Shown here: positions 35,337 through 43,673 of the stretch, piece by piece
How the letters are laid out: each line of letters opens with the position of its first letter
Position numbering within the stretch: position 1 is the first letter of the stretch
Assembly (NCBI GenBank): GCA_021732665.1
Contig: JAKFUL010000023.1
Span: 62,001-126,000 of the forward strand
Length of the DNA stretch: 64,000 nt
Direction of reading: 5' to 3'
Source: Acetobacteraceae bacterium
Lineage (GTDB): Bacteria > Pseudomonadota > Alphaproteobacteria > Acetobacterales > Acetobacteraceae
Position numbers and translations under genes: made by a program
The notes under the pieces: model-generated
Told to the model about the DNA's origin: nothing
Databases searched by the model: none
Seen by the model: only the letters and a program-made list of their open reading frames with translations

Positions 35337-36503
35337 TCAGTTGTTTTTATTTTCTATATTTGAGCTTGGCGCAAATTCACGCAGCGCAGCGGCGATACGG
35401 TCGCCGTCGCCGCCGGCATCGACCAGCGCGTCGGGCGGGATTGCGGCCACCGCCGCCAGCAACGCGGCATGCCCGGCGGGGGTCAGCGCCGACAGACACG
35501 CCGCAAGATGATCGATCAGGCCCGCATCGGGCAGCGCCGGCAGCAGCAGGCCGACCTGGCGCCGGGCCAGCCATCGGCCGGTTTCGACCGACGCCTCGGC
35601 GATCGGCACGGCGCCGTGCAGCGCGCTTTCGTATAGCCGGTTGGGCAGCAGCCAGCGCGAATTGGCACCGGCCTCGAAGAAATCCACCGCCCAGGCGAAA
35701 TGCACCCGGCCATACATCGCCGGCAGATCCTGCCCGCGGTCATAAGGGCCGAGGAAGACCAGGCCAGGCGAGCGGGCCAGCACCGCGTCGAAATCCGGTA
35801 TCGCGCTGGCAGCCGGGCGGCCGCGAAGCTCCACCTCGACCAACCCAGGCAGCCGGCGGGTCAGCTCGGCCAGGATCAGCAGGCCGCGGCGGCAGCGCAG
35901 CACGCCATACCAGCCGATGCGCCAGGGCGGGCCGGGGGCGCGGGTCGCGGGCTGCGGCGCGGCCTCCGCCGCCAGCACCTTGTTCTCCACCAGCAGCACC
36001 GGCGGCAGGGCAGCGCCATGGGTGGGGCGAAGATACTCCCGCTCGAAAGCGGGCGAGCTGACCAGGACCAGCGCGCAGCGGCGCAGCAGCCAGCCCTCCA
36101 GCCGGCGCAGCAAGGCCCCCGCCCAGCCGCGGCGCAGCAGCATGCGATGGACATCGAGGCATTCCTGCGCCAACGCAGCCTGGGGTGCGAAGGCGCGCCT
36201 GGCGGCCTCGGCCAGGGGCAACGTCTCCAGCTGGCGGGAGAGCACCACATCCCGCCCCTGGAGATGCGGCCGCAGGCGGCGCAGCAGCAGCCGCGCGCGC
36301 AGCACCGAGAACACCCGCCGCCCGAGCCGCGCATCCCGGGTGCGGCCGAGCGCGACGACAGGCCAGCCCGCCACGCTCGCCGGCGGCTCGGCCGCGCGGA
36401 AGAAGCCGATCACCACCGCATCGTCGAGATGCGGCGCCAGCATTCGCAAACGCCGCGCCACCGCCGGGTCGTCCAGGTCGTGCACCAGATAGGCCAGGCG
36501 CAT
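35337..36503 (-). CDS. GT-B glycosyltransferase in the exopolysaccharide locus
   Basis: A 388-residue glycosyltransferase-like protein. The N-terminal half begins MRLAYLVHDLDDPAVARRLRML and carries VVLSRQLETLPLAEAARRAF and ECLDVHRMLL; the C-terminal half has WRIGWYGVLRCRRGLLILAEL, where a GT4 donor site begins, and WAVDFFEAGANSRWLLPNRLYESALHG, resembling the acidic EX7E region in divergent GT4 enzymes. The last residues (EFAPSSNIENKNN) are AT-rich coded. Its ATG overlaps the stop of the Wzx-like flippase by one base, so it probably adds a sugar to the repeat unit that the flippase carries. Confidence 0.8.
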   Translation of the reverse strand: MRLAYLVHDLDDPAVARRLRMLAPHLDDAVVIGFFRAAEPPASVAGWPVVALGRTRDARLGRRVFSVLRARLLLRRLRPHLQGRDVVLSRQLETLPLAEAARRAFAPQAALAQECLDVHRMLLRRGWAGALLRRLEGWLLRRCALVLVSSPAFEREYLRPTHGAALPPVLLVENKVLAAEAAPQPATRAPGPPWRIGWYGVLRCRRGLLILAELTRRLPGLVEVELRGRPAASAIPDFDAVLARSPGLVFLGPYDRGQDLPAMYGRVHFAWAVDFFEAGANSRWLLPNRLYESALHGAVPIAEASVETGRWLARRQVGLLLPALPDAGLIDHLAACLSALTPAGHAALLAAVAAIPPDALVDAGGDGDRIAAALREFAPSSNIENKNN

Positions 36504-37915
36504 CAGGGCGCCGCCAGACGGGGCCGCGGCGCCAGTCGCAACAGCAGCAGCAGCGCCACCGCCGATGTCGCGGCGCCGGCGGCGAGCAGCGCGGCCAGCC
36601 CGTCGGGTCCGGGCATGGCCCAGCGGCCGAGCATCGCGGCGGCGAGCATGGCGCCAAAGCCCAGACCGGCCTCCAGCAACGCGGCCGCCCAGCCCGGCCC
36701 CGCCTCATGGCGCGTCAGCCGGGCCAGCAGCACCAGCGTGCCCAGCACCCGCAGCCCGACCGCCCCGGCCACCGCCAACGCGCCGAAGGGTGCCGCCAAT
36801 GCCACCATGGCAAGGCCGATGCCGGCGGAGGCCAGGAAAAGCCGGAACAGCGCCCCATTTCCGCCCGAGACCGACAGCAGCGCGGCACAGGCCGAGGCCA
36901 ATGCCCGGCCATGGCCTGCGAGCGCCAGCAGGATCGCCACCGGCACCGCCGGCGCCCAGGCCGGGCCGAGCGCGATCGCCACCACGATATCGGCGGTGGC
37001 GATGAAAATGGCAGCCCCCGCGCCGCAGGTGATGGTGACGAGCCCCAGCGCCTGGGCCAGTGCCGCGCCGCGCTGGCCGGGTTGTTTGCGGCTGGCGAAA
37101 TGCGGCTGGAACAGCGTCTGGGAAAACGTGTTGGCGATGCTGACGAAGGCCATCTCGATGCGCTTGCCGACATTGTAATGGGCGAAGGCCACAGGGCCGA
37201 GCAGCGCGCCCAGCGCCAACTGGTCCATCTGGATCAGGGCCACCGAGGTGCCGCGGGCGGCCGAGGCCGGCAGCGCCTCGCCGCGCATCGCCATGATCCG
37301 GCCAGGCTCCCAGGCCGGCGCGCGCAATGCCGATGTGCCGATGATGGTGGCCAGCGCGGTGCAGAGGGAAAGCCCGAGCGTGTAGAGTGCCAGCCCGAGC
37401 AGCGGTTGTCCCGCCGCCAGCCCGGCCAGCCCCAGCAGGGCCGCACCCGCATTGGCCATGATGTTGCGTTGCGCCAGCCGCGTGAAGGCGCGGCGGCGGG
37501 CCAGTTCGGCCTGCGGCTGCAACAGGGCGAGGTCGAGCGGGATGCGCAGCGCGGTCAGCGCCAGCAGGGCCATGCCCTCGGCCGAGGGCAGCCCGCCCGT
37601 GGCGTCGAGCAGCCCGAAGAGCAGTGCCAGGTGAAGCGGCATCAGCAGCAGGCCGCATGCCAGGAAGACCGCCATCGCCGCGGCCTGGTCGCGCCCGGTC
37701 TCGTCCTGGCGTTGCAGCATCGCCTCGTAGAGGCCGGGCAGGCCGAACATCTTCAGCAATTCGCCGAGCGCCACGGCGAGCGCGAACTGGCCGATCGCCA
37801 GCGGCGGCAGGTGGCGGGCGAAGAGCACGAACATCAGCAGCGGCAGGCCGATGGCGATGGCGCCGCTCAGCGCCGCCCAGAGCGCGCCCCCGCCCAAGCT
37901 TTTCCATCGCTGCAA
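36503..37915 (-). CDS. Wzx/MATE-type lipopolysaccharide or exopolysaccharide flippase
   Basis: A 470-residue inner-membrane protein with about 12-14 hydrophobic helices, starting with GALWAALSGAIAIGLPLLMFVLFARHL. The pattern RDQAAAMAVFLACGLLL, HYNVGKRIEMAFVSIANTFSQTLFQPHFA and the alanine/leucine-rich second half is typical of the polysaccharide transport (PST) family of flippases, which move undecaprenyl-linked repeat units to the periplasm. It overlaps the following glycosyltransferase by one base. A Wzy polymerase and Wzc/Wza export genes lie 6-17 kb away, making a full Wzx/Wzy system. Confidence 0.85.
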   Translation of the reverse strand: MQRWKSLGGGALWAALSGAIAIGLPLLMFVLFARHLPPLAIGQFALAVALGELLKMFGLPGLYEAMLQRQDETGRDQAAAMAVFLACGLLLMPLHLALLFGLLDATGGLPSAEGMALLALTALRIPLDLALLQPQAELARRRAFTRLAQRNIMANAGAALLGLAGLAAGQPLLGLALYTLGLSLCTALATIIGTSALRAPAWEPGRIMAMRGEALPASAARGTSVALIQMDQLALGALLGPVAFAHYNVGKRIEMAFVSIANTFSQTLFQPHFASRKQPGQRGAALAQALGLVTITCGAGAAIFIATADIVVAIALGPAWAPAVPVAILLALAGHGRALASACAALLSVSGGNGALFRLFLASAGIGLAMVALAAPFGALAVAGAVGLRVLGTLVLLARLTRHEAGPGWAAALLEAGLGFGAMLAAAMLGRWAMPGPDGLAALLAAGAATSAVALLLLLRLAPRPRLAAP

Positions 37916-38058
37916 GCCAATTCTCCCGGCCCGGGACCTGACCCGGGCGCAGCCGCGGGCGCGCCGCCAGTCATTGGCGGGGCGGTCAGGGGCGGGCGGT
38001 GGTTAGCGGTTCGGCCGCCCTGCCGCGCGGCACAACTGCGTGAGGGTGGCAGGCGCGA

Positions 38059-38304
38059 TCAGCGCCCCGGTCGCAGCCGGGCGAAGATACGGCGAAGAAG
38101 GCCGCCTTGCTGTGCGTCGCGCTGCTGCCGGGCGGCCTGGAAGCGCGCCTCGCGCGCCTCATGCACGGCGGCCTCGGCCACCAGACCGAGATGGGCGATG
38201 GTGGTGGCGAAGCGCGGCTGCGCGGCATCGATGGCCGGGTGGGGCTGGTCAACCAGCACAGGCTTGGCCGTCAGATGGGCGGGCGCCGGTCTGTCGCGTC
38301 GCAT
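38059..38304 (-). CDS. Small unrecognised protein
   Basis: An 81-residue frame with almost only G or C in third positions, which supports real coding. The N-terminus is proline-rich (RRDRPAPAHLTAKPVL), the middle a likely amphipathic helix (LVAEAAVHEAREARFQAARQQ) and the end strongly basic (GGLLRRIFARLRPGR). It has no signal peptide. It lies upstream of the flippase on the same strand with 143 bases between them, and a 319-base AT-rich gap precedes it. Function unknown; perhaps a small regulator or membrane-associated peptide of the exopolysaccharide locus. Confidence 0.55.
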   Translation of the reverse strand: MRRDRPAPAHLTAKPVLVDQPHPAIDAAQPRFATTIAHLGLVAEAAVHEAREARFQAARQQRDAQQGGLLRRIFARLRPGR

Positions 38305-38623
38305 CTTGTCAGGGCTCCGGGCCGGAGGATCCGGCCGAAGGTTTTCAATATCGCGTGACTATGGCGCGCCCAAGGACTGAATGTGGCGGGAATTGGGCGC
38401 GGCCGCCCTGCCACCTCGATCCCGCATATAATGAACAAGATAAAATACTCGAACCGCCCTCAGCGCATCGCGCCTTTGTGAGTACAGGCCAAATTATGTA
38501 CAAAAATCAGGCTAAATTCTCAGACTTATTAAAATCAACGTGAGATAGCGGCGGCGGATTGTCTGATGGTTTCAATTTTGCACTTGGATCGTTATAAATA
38601 AACACCGGAAAAATGGTGGTTGA
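38305..38623. promoter_or_regulatory. AT-rich gap with a promoter for the ParB-like gene
   Basis: This 319-base stretch holds no gene and is much richer in A+T than its surroundings, especially 38425-38610. TTTCAA (38570-38575), 17 bases, TATAAA (38593-38598) is a plausible sigma-70 promoter reading right, with transcription starting about 20 bases before the ATG at 38624. Divergent promoters for the small gene at 38304 may also lie here. Confidence 0.45.
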
Positions 38624-40387
38624 ATGATGAATTCAGAGGACGGAACCGGCTGGGCCGGTGGGCGTGGCATCGACGACGAGGATTATTGCGGCGGAATTGT
38701 GTCGAGGAACTCGCCAGTGGGCGCCAGCGCCAACACCCTCCCCCCGATCGTCCCGCCCCCTTGGACCGGCGATTGCCGCTGCCCGTCCCGTTCCACCAAC
38801 CCGGTCGGCGCCGGTTTGAAATTCGAGCAGGCCATGCTCGGTCCGCAGCGCGCCCGGCACCTGCTGGCCTCGGCCGGCCCGCGGCGCCCGGTGCGGCAGG
38901 AACTGGTGAACGCCTATTCCGAGGTGATGGGCGCGGGCGGCTGGTTGATGAATGGCGTGCCCCTGGTCATTGCCGCCTCCGGCCACCTCATCGATGGCCG
39001 GCATCGCCTGATGGCCGCGGTGCAGGCCAACATCGCCTTCCCCACCCTGATCGCCACCGGCATCCCCGAGGATATCGTCGATCTGCCGGACCGGCACCGA
39101 AGGCGCAGCTTTGCCCAGGTGCTTGAGGCCCGGGGAATCGGCCATGCCCGAGCGGTCGAGGCGCTGCTGATGCGGCTGCTGCAACACCATGACGGCACCC
39201 TGGGCAGCCGCCATGCCGGGCAGTCCTGGTCGCGCATGGAGCGCGTGCTGCGGCATAACCCAAGGATCATCGAGATCGCCGCGCAGCCCCCGCCGGCGGG
39301 CATGCCGCAGACGCTGGGGCACATGCTGTTCTTCATGGGCGGGTGCTGCGATCCCGCGGCGCTGGCCCGGCTGATGTCGGCCTTCGCCGACCCGGCGCTG
39401 CATGCGCGCGACGAACCCGGCGCGGTGTTGCGCCATGCGCTGGCAGGGCCACGGAAGGACCGCTCGGCCAATGCGCGCGCGACGCGCGAGTTGGCCTTCG
39501 CCATCATCGCACTGAACGCCGCCGTTCAGGGCCAGGCGCCGCGCCGGCTGGCCTGGTCGCCCGGCCGGCCGCTTCCGGTGCTGCAAGGCTACCCTCCCCT
39601 GCCCGGCGCGGACTGGCGCGATGAGCGGACGCCGGCCGCCGGACCGGGCGGGACAGGGGCCGCTGCCTGCGGCATCGATGTCGCTATGGTGACGCCGGCG
39701 ATGGCGGCAGCCTTGCTGGAGAGCGACCACGGCAATCGGCAAGTGCTGTTATCCCACGTCGAAAGCCTGGCGCGCGACATGCGCGAGGGGCGCTGGGCGT
39801 TCAATCCGCGGCCCATCTGCCTGGCGGCAAATGGCCGGGTGCTCGACGGCCGGCACCGGCTGCGGGCCATCATCGAAGCCGGCGTCGCGGTCGAGATGCC
39901 GATCATGCGCGGCCTGCCCGAGGCGGCTTTCGACACCTATGACCGGCAGCACGGCCAGGCCCCGGCATTGGCCGAGATCCTGCCGGGCTTTGGCGACGGC
40001 GCGCTGCTGGCGGCCATGGCGAACCTGCTGTGGCGGCATGAGCGCTGCCCACCCGGCTCTCCCCCGGGAAAGGCCTCGGCGGCGGAGTTGCGCGACATCC
40101 TGGCCCAGCACCCCAGGTTGGCGGAGATGCGCACCTTTGCCCGCCGCATGGTGGCCTATGCCACGCCCTCGGCGCTGGGTTATGCGGCCTATGTGATCGA
40201 GCGCGAGAATCCGGTTCAGGGTGCCGCCTTCCTCGCCCGCCTGGACGGTTCGCTGGCCGAGCCGCCGGCGCATCCCGTCTCCCGACTGCGGCGGCGGTTG
40301 TTGGCGATGCGCCGTGCGGGAGCGGGGCGGGAGGCGGTGCTGGCGGCGGTGCTGGAATGCTTCCGCGCGGGGCGGGCGAAGGCCTAG
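38624..40387 (+). CDS. Tandem ParB/Srx-like (DGQHR-type) protein
   Basis: A 587-residue protein built from two homologous halves. Each has a segment with NG-x-PLVIAASGHLIDGRHRL (first half, DGRHRL at 124-129) or CLAANGRVLDGRHRLRAI (second half, DGRHRL at 408-413), preceded by a helix pair and followed by a D-RH/Q-HG-x7-ALAEIL helix. This resembles single-domain ParB/Srx-fold proteins with DGQHR motif found in phages and actinobacterial plasmids; the fold can bind nucleotides in ParB, but no DNA-binding helix-turn-helix is evident here. Residues 1-65 are unconserved-looking and a later start (ATG 38834) is possible. It shares the CTAG stop with the convergent GH16 gene. Role in the exopolysaccharide locus is unknown. 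Confidence 0.72.
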   Translation: MMNSEDGTGWAGGRGIDDEDYCGGIVSRNSPVGASANTLPPIVPPPWTGDCRCPSRSTNPVGAGLKFEQAMLGPQRARHLLASAGPRRPVRQELVNAYSEVMGAGGWLMNGVPLVIAASGHLIDGRHRLMAAVQANIAFPTLIATGIPEDIVDLPDRHRRRSFAQVLEARGIGHARAVEALLMRLLQHHDGTLGSRHAGQSWSRMERVLRHNPRIIEIAAQPPPAGMPQTLGHMLFFMGGCCDPAALARLMSAFADPALHARDEPGAVLRHALAGPRKDRSANARATRELAFAIIALNAAVQGQAPRRLAWSPGRPLPVLQGYPPLPGADWRDERTPAAGPGGTGAAACGIDVAMVTPAMAAALLESDHGNRQVLLSHVESLARDMREGRWAFNPRPICLAANGRVLDGRHRLRAIIEAGVAVEMPIMRGLPEAAFDTYDRQHGQAPALAEILPGFGDGALLAAMANLLWRHERCPPGSPPGKASAAELRDILAQHPRLAEMRTFARRMVAYATPSALGYAAYVIERENPVQGAAFLARLDGSLAEPPAHPVSRLRRRLLAMRRAGAGREAVLAAVLECFRAGRAKA

Positions 40388-42708
40388 CCGCCGCCCAGCA
40401 GCAGCGCCAGCACAACCGCCGGCGCACGCCCTTCCAGCGCCAGGCCGCCCAGCAGCAAGGATTGTCCGGGCAGGCGCAGCAACAGGCCTTCGGGCGTGTC
40501 GCGCAGCTGAGCCTCGCGCGGCGCAAAACCCTCCAGCAGCAGGCGGTCGGTGCCGGGTTCGAAATCGGTGATCCGGTCCTGCCCGGCCTCGCCCCGGCGC
40601 AGCACGAAGACGTCGCGCCCGGGGCCGCCTGTCAGGACATCATCGCCCGGGCCGCCGGCGAGAATATCGGGGCCGGAGGAGCCGATGACGCGGTCATCGC
40701 CCTCGCCCGCCTCGACGCGCAGGAAGGCGGCGGTGTGGCCGGTGCTCCAGCCCGTGATGCTGTCATCGCCGGCGCCGGCACGGATCTCGATCATGTGGCC
40801 GCGCCCGGGCATCCAGTTGTGCTGGCTGCGAATCTCCAGAGTATCGTTGCCGGCGCCGGTGGTGATCAGGCCGTGCTGGACGCGCTCCAGCATCACCCGG
40901 CTGGGGCCTGTGCCGCCCAGGCGGATTTCTACCAGCGTCAGGTCATCGGCGGTGATGGCGCCGCCATCGGCATCCTCGAGCTGCAGGTTCAGCCCAACCC
41001 AGCCATTGTTCACATCCGCCCGCCAGCTGTCGGCGGCGCGGTCATTGAGCAGGGTGATGTCGAGCCAGCTTCGCAGGCCGGCAAACCCCAGATCCTCGGG
41101 GCGCAGCAGCAGCCGGCCGGTGGCGCGGGCATGCAGCGCCCAGGTGTTTTCCGCAAGTGGCGCGCCGCCCGGCGCCAGCGGCCCCAGGCTGAAGCGCAGC
41201 CGGGGCGCGTTGTCGGGGGCGGGGGGCGTGGCGCTGGGTGCCCAGGCCCGCACCCAGTCGATCTCGATATGGCCCACGGCACCGCCCGGTGCCTCGGGCC
41301 GGCGCACCGGGCCGGCCCAGCTGCCGCCCAGCGCGTGGTTGAGCAGCAGATACATCGGCCGGTGCTGGTTGTGGCCATAGACCACATGGGTCATCGCGCC
41401 ATCGACGAACCAGGCGATGCGCTCCGCGTTCCATTCCAACCCGTAGATGTGCCATTGCGTGGTGTCGATGCCGGGCTGGGTATGGCCCATCTGGAAGATC
41501 TCGCCAGGCCGGTTGCCGATCTGCTCCATCACGTCGATCTCGGGCGGCCAGGCATGGTCCGAGGGCAGCAGCCAGAAGGCCGGAAAGCCGCCGGGCCAGT
41601 CGGAGAGCCGCATCCGCGCCTCGAAATACCCGTATAACTGAGAGAAACTGCCTTCGGTGGTGATAATTCCCGAGGCGAATTCGCGCCCGCCCAGCGCCTC
41701 GCGCAGCTCCGGCCGCCATGTGCCCTGGATGCGCAATACGCCGTCGCGCCAGGAAAACGGGTCCAGACCCAACCCGCGATAGGCGCGATCGACAAAACTC
41801 TGGCCGTCATTGGCGCCCATGATGGTGCCCTCGCCCTGCGCCATGCGGGTGCGCCAGACGCCGCCCGCGGGGCTGGACCGGCCGTCGAATCGCAGCAGGC
41901 CGGCCGAAAACTCCTCGGCGAAGGTCAGGCGCCAGGCGGCGGGGGCGGGGGGAAGCTCGAAGTCGCGCGGGGACAGCTCGGCCAGGCGGCGGCCTTCCAG
42001 CGTCAGGCTGTCCTCGCCGAGCGCAAGCACAACACCGTCCGGTGTGTCCCGCAGCATCGCCCAGTCGAAGCGCCCGGCGATGATCCGCACGCGGTCCACC
42101 CCCGGCTCGAAATCTGCCACCCGGTCATGGCCATATCCCGGGCCGAAGACGAAATTGTCGCCCCCCCCGCCGCCGATCAGCAGATCATTGCCGCCGCGGC
42201 CGTCGAGCGTGTTGTCGGCGGCACTCCCCTGCATCCGGTTGGGCAGGTCATTGCCGATGCCCGACGGCCCGCCTGCATAGCCGAGATGCTGGATGTGGCG
42301 GCCATGCAGCGCGCGGTTGGTGGCGCGCTGGATCACCAGGTTCTCGACATGATCGGGCAGCAGGTAGGTGCCCTGGCCGGCATACAGGGCGGTGTCCACG
42401 CCACCATCGGCCTCCTCGATGATGGCCTCGGCCCCGCTCACCACATAAAGATCGTCGCCGGCGCCGCCGATCAGCGTGTCCGCCCCGCCCTGGCCACGGA
42501 ATGCGTCCGGGCCGGGGGTGCCGCGCAGCGTCTCTGCGGCGGCGGTGCCGACCACGCTGTGTTGCGGCGCGGCGCCGGGGCGCGGCTGGGCGCGGGCCTC
42601 GCCGCGCGGTGGCACTGCCGCGGTCAGAAAGGGCATCTGCGCCTGTGCCGTGCCGGCCAGTGCCGCGCCCAGAAGCATCGCTGTCCAGGTCCGGGGAATT
42701 GTCCTCAT
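40384..42708 (-). CDS. GH16 glycanase flanked by RTX repeats, with Sec signal peptide
   Basis: A 774-residue secreted protein. Residues 1-24 form a Sec signal peptide (TAMLLGAALAGTAQAQ). RTX-type repeats lie at about 60-90 and 160-190, a GH16 laminarinase/lichenase domain at about 255-490 with the catalytic EIDVME (Glu390, Asp392, Glu395), and a second RTX region at about 610-745. GH16 with RTX is the layout of Sinorhizobium ExsH, which cuts nascent succinoglycan, so this enzyme probably trims the glucan or heteropolymer made here. ATG 42708 is chosen for the signal peptide; ATG 42750 is in frame. Signal peptide plus RTX is odd because RTX substrates usually leave by type I secretion. Confidence 0.86.
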   Translation of the reverse strand: MRTIPRTWTAMLLGAALAGTAQAQMPFLTAAVPPRGEARAQPRPGAAPQHSVVGTAAAETLRGTPGPDAFRGQGGADTLIGGAGDDLYVVSGAEAIIEEADGGVDTALYAGQGTYLLPDHVENLVIQRATNRALHGRHIQHLGYAGGPSGIGNDLPNRMQGSAADNTLDGRGGNDLLIGGGGGDNFVFGPGYGHDRVADFEPGVDRVRIIAGRFDWAMLRDTPDGVVLALGEDSLTLEGRRLAELSPRDFELPPAPAAWRLTFAEEFSAGLLRFDGRSSPAGGVWRTRMAQGEGTIMGANDGQSFVDRAYRGLGLDPFSWRDGVLRIQGTWRPELREALGGREFASGIITTEGSFSQLYGYFEARMRLSDWPGGFPAFWLLPSDHAWPPEIDVMEQIGNRPGEIFQMGHTQPGIDTTQWHIYGLEWNAERIAWFVDGAMTHVVYGHNQHRPMYLLLNHALGGSWAGPVRRPEAPGGAVGHIEIDWVRAWAPSATPPAPDNAPRLRFSLGPLAPGGAPLAENTWALHARATGRLLLRPEDLGFAGLRSWLDITLLNDRAADSWRADVNNGWVGLNLQLEDADGGAITADDLTLVEIRLGGTGPSRVMLERVQHGLITTGAGNDTLEIRSQHNWMPGRGHMIEIRAGAGDDSITGWSTGHTAAFLRVEAGEGDDRVIGSSGPDILAGGPGDDVLTGGPGRDVFVLRRGEAGQDRITDFEPGTDRLLLEGFAPREAQLRDTPEGLLLRLPGQSLLLGGLALEGRAPAVVLALLLGGG

Positions 42709-42890
42709 GCCGGCTTGCAGCACGGAATGGGCCGGGAGTTGCGATGACATTTTCTTGTGTGGCGGGACGAATATTACCCTTGGGTTGAATATCCGGTCAC
42801 AGGCGCGTGGTTTCATCATGCGCTGCATTGCCCGCGCTCGGCCCGGGCGTATAGGCCAGGGCTTCGCCACGGGATGATGGGAGCCGACCG

Positions 42891-43673
42891 ATGATGCCAC
42901 GCATGCTGCTCGAACTGGCCGACCGACACGCGCCAGCGGATTGGATGCTGCGGCTGCGCGCATGGCGCGCCCGCGCGCGGGGCGACAATCCCGAGCTGGA
43001 ATTGCTGCCGCGGCTGCATGCCGGCGGCGGTTTCATCGATGTCGGCGCCAATATCGGCGATTATTCCCGCGTGGCGGCGTTGTGCTTCGCCCGCGTCGAT
43101 GCCTTCGAGCCGATCCCCGAACTCGCCGCCAAGCTGCGGCGCGAATTGCCAGGCCATGTCACCGTGCACCAGATCGCGGCCTCCAATGCGCCGGGCGAGG
43201 CGGTGCTGCGCGTGCCGCGCCAGGGCGGTTCGGAGGTGACCGGCCTCGCCTCGCTCAACCACGCCGCCGGCGCGCCTGATATGCGCGAGATCCGCGTGCG
43301 CACCGCGGCCCTGGACACGCTGGGCCTGGGGCGCGCCGATGCGGTGAAGATCGATGTCGAGGGTTTCGAGGAGGCGGTGCTGGAAGGTGCGGCCGCCCTG
43401 CTGGCCGCCCATCGCCCGGCGCTGATCATCGAGATCGAGGACCGCCAGCACCCCGGCCGCACGCTGCGCATTTTTCGAAGGCTCTGGGAGGCGGGTTTTC
43501 GCGCGCATGCCTGGCAGGCGGAGGCGCTGGTCGAAGTTTCGCTCGAGACGCCGCATTGGGCGGGGGTGGAGGAGGATGAGGCGCTGGTGAACCGCCGGCC
43601 GGATGGCGGCTTCCTGAACAATTTCGTGTTCATCCACCCCGAGGGCAATGGGCGCCTGCTGCGGACATGGTAG
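42891..43673 (+). CDS. FkbM-family methyltransferase
   Basis: A 260-residue SAM-dependent methyltransferase. The SAM loop GGGFIDVGANIGDYSRVAA (46-64) and the DAFEPIPELAAKL acidic strand are canonical, and ADAVKIDVEGFEEAVLEGAA (about 149-168) is the FkbM signature. Such enzymes O-methylate sugars in polysaccharides and antibiotics. The last seven bases overlap the polymerase gene start (43667), so it is co-translated with Wzy and probably decorates the repeat unit. The 182-base gap to the divergent GH16 gene should hold the promoter. Confidence 0.87.
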   Translation: MMPRMLLELADRHAPADWMLRLRAWRARARGDNPELELLPRLHAGGGFIDVGANIGDYSRVAALCFARVDAFEPIPELAAKLRRELPGHVTVHQIAASNAPGEAVLRVPRQGGSEVTGLASLNHAAGAPDMREIRVRTAALDTLGLGRADAVKIDVEGFEEAVLEGAAALLAAHRPALIIEIEDRQHPGRTLRIFRRLWEAGFRAHAWQAEALVEVSLETPHWAGVEEDEALVNRRPDGGFLNNFVFIHPEGNGRLLRTW

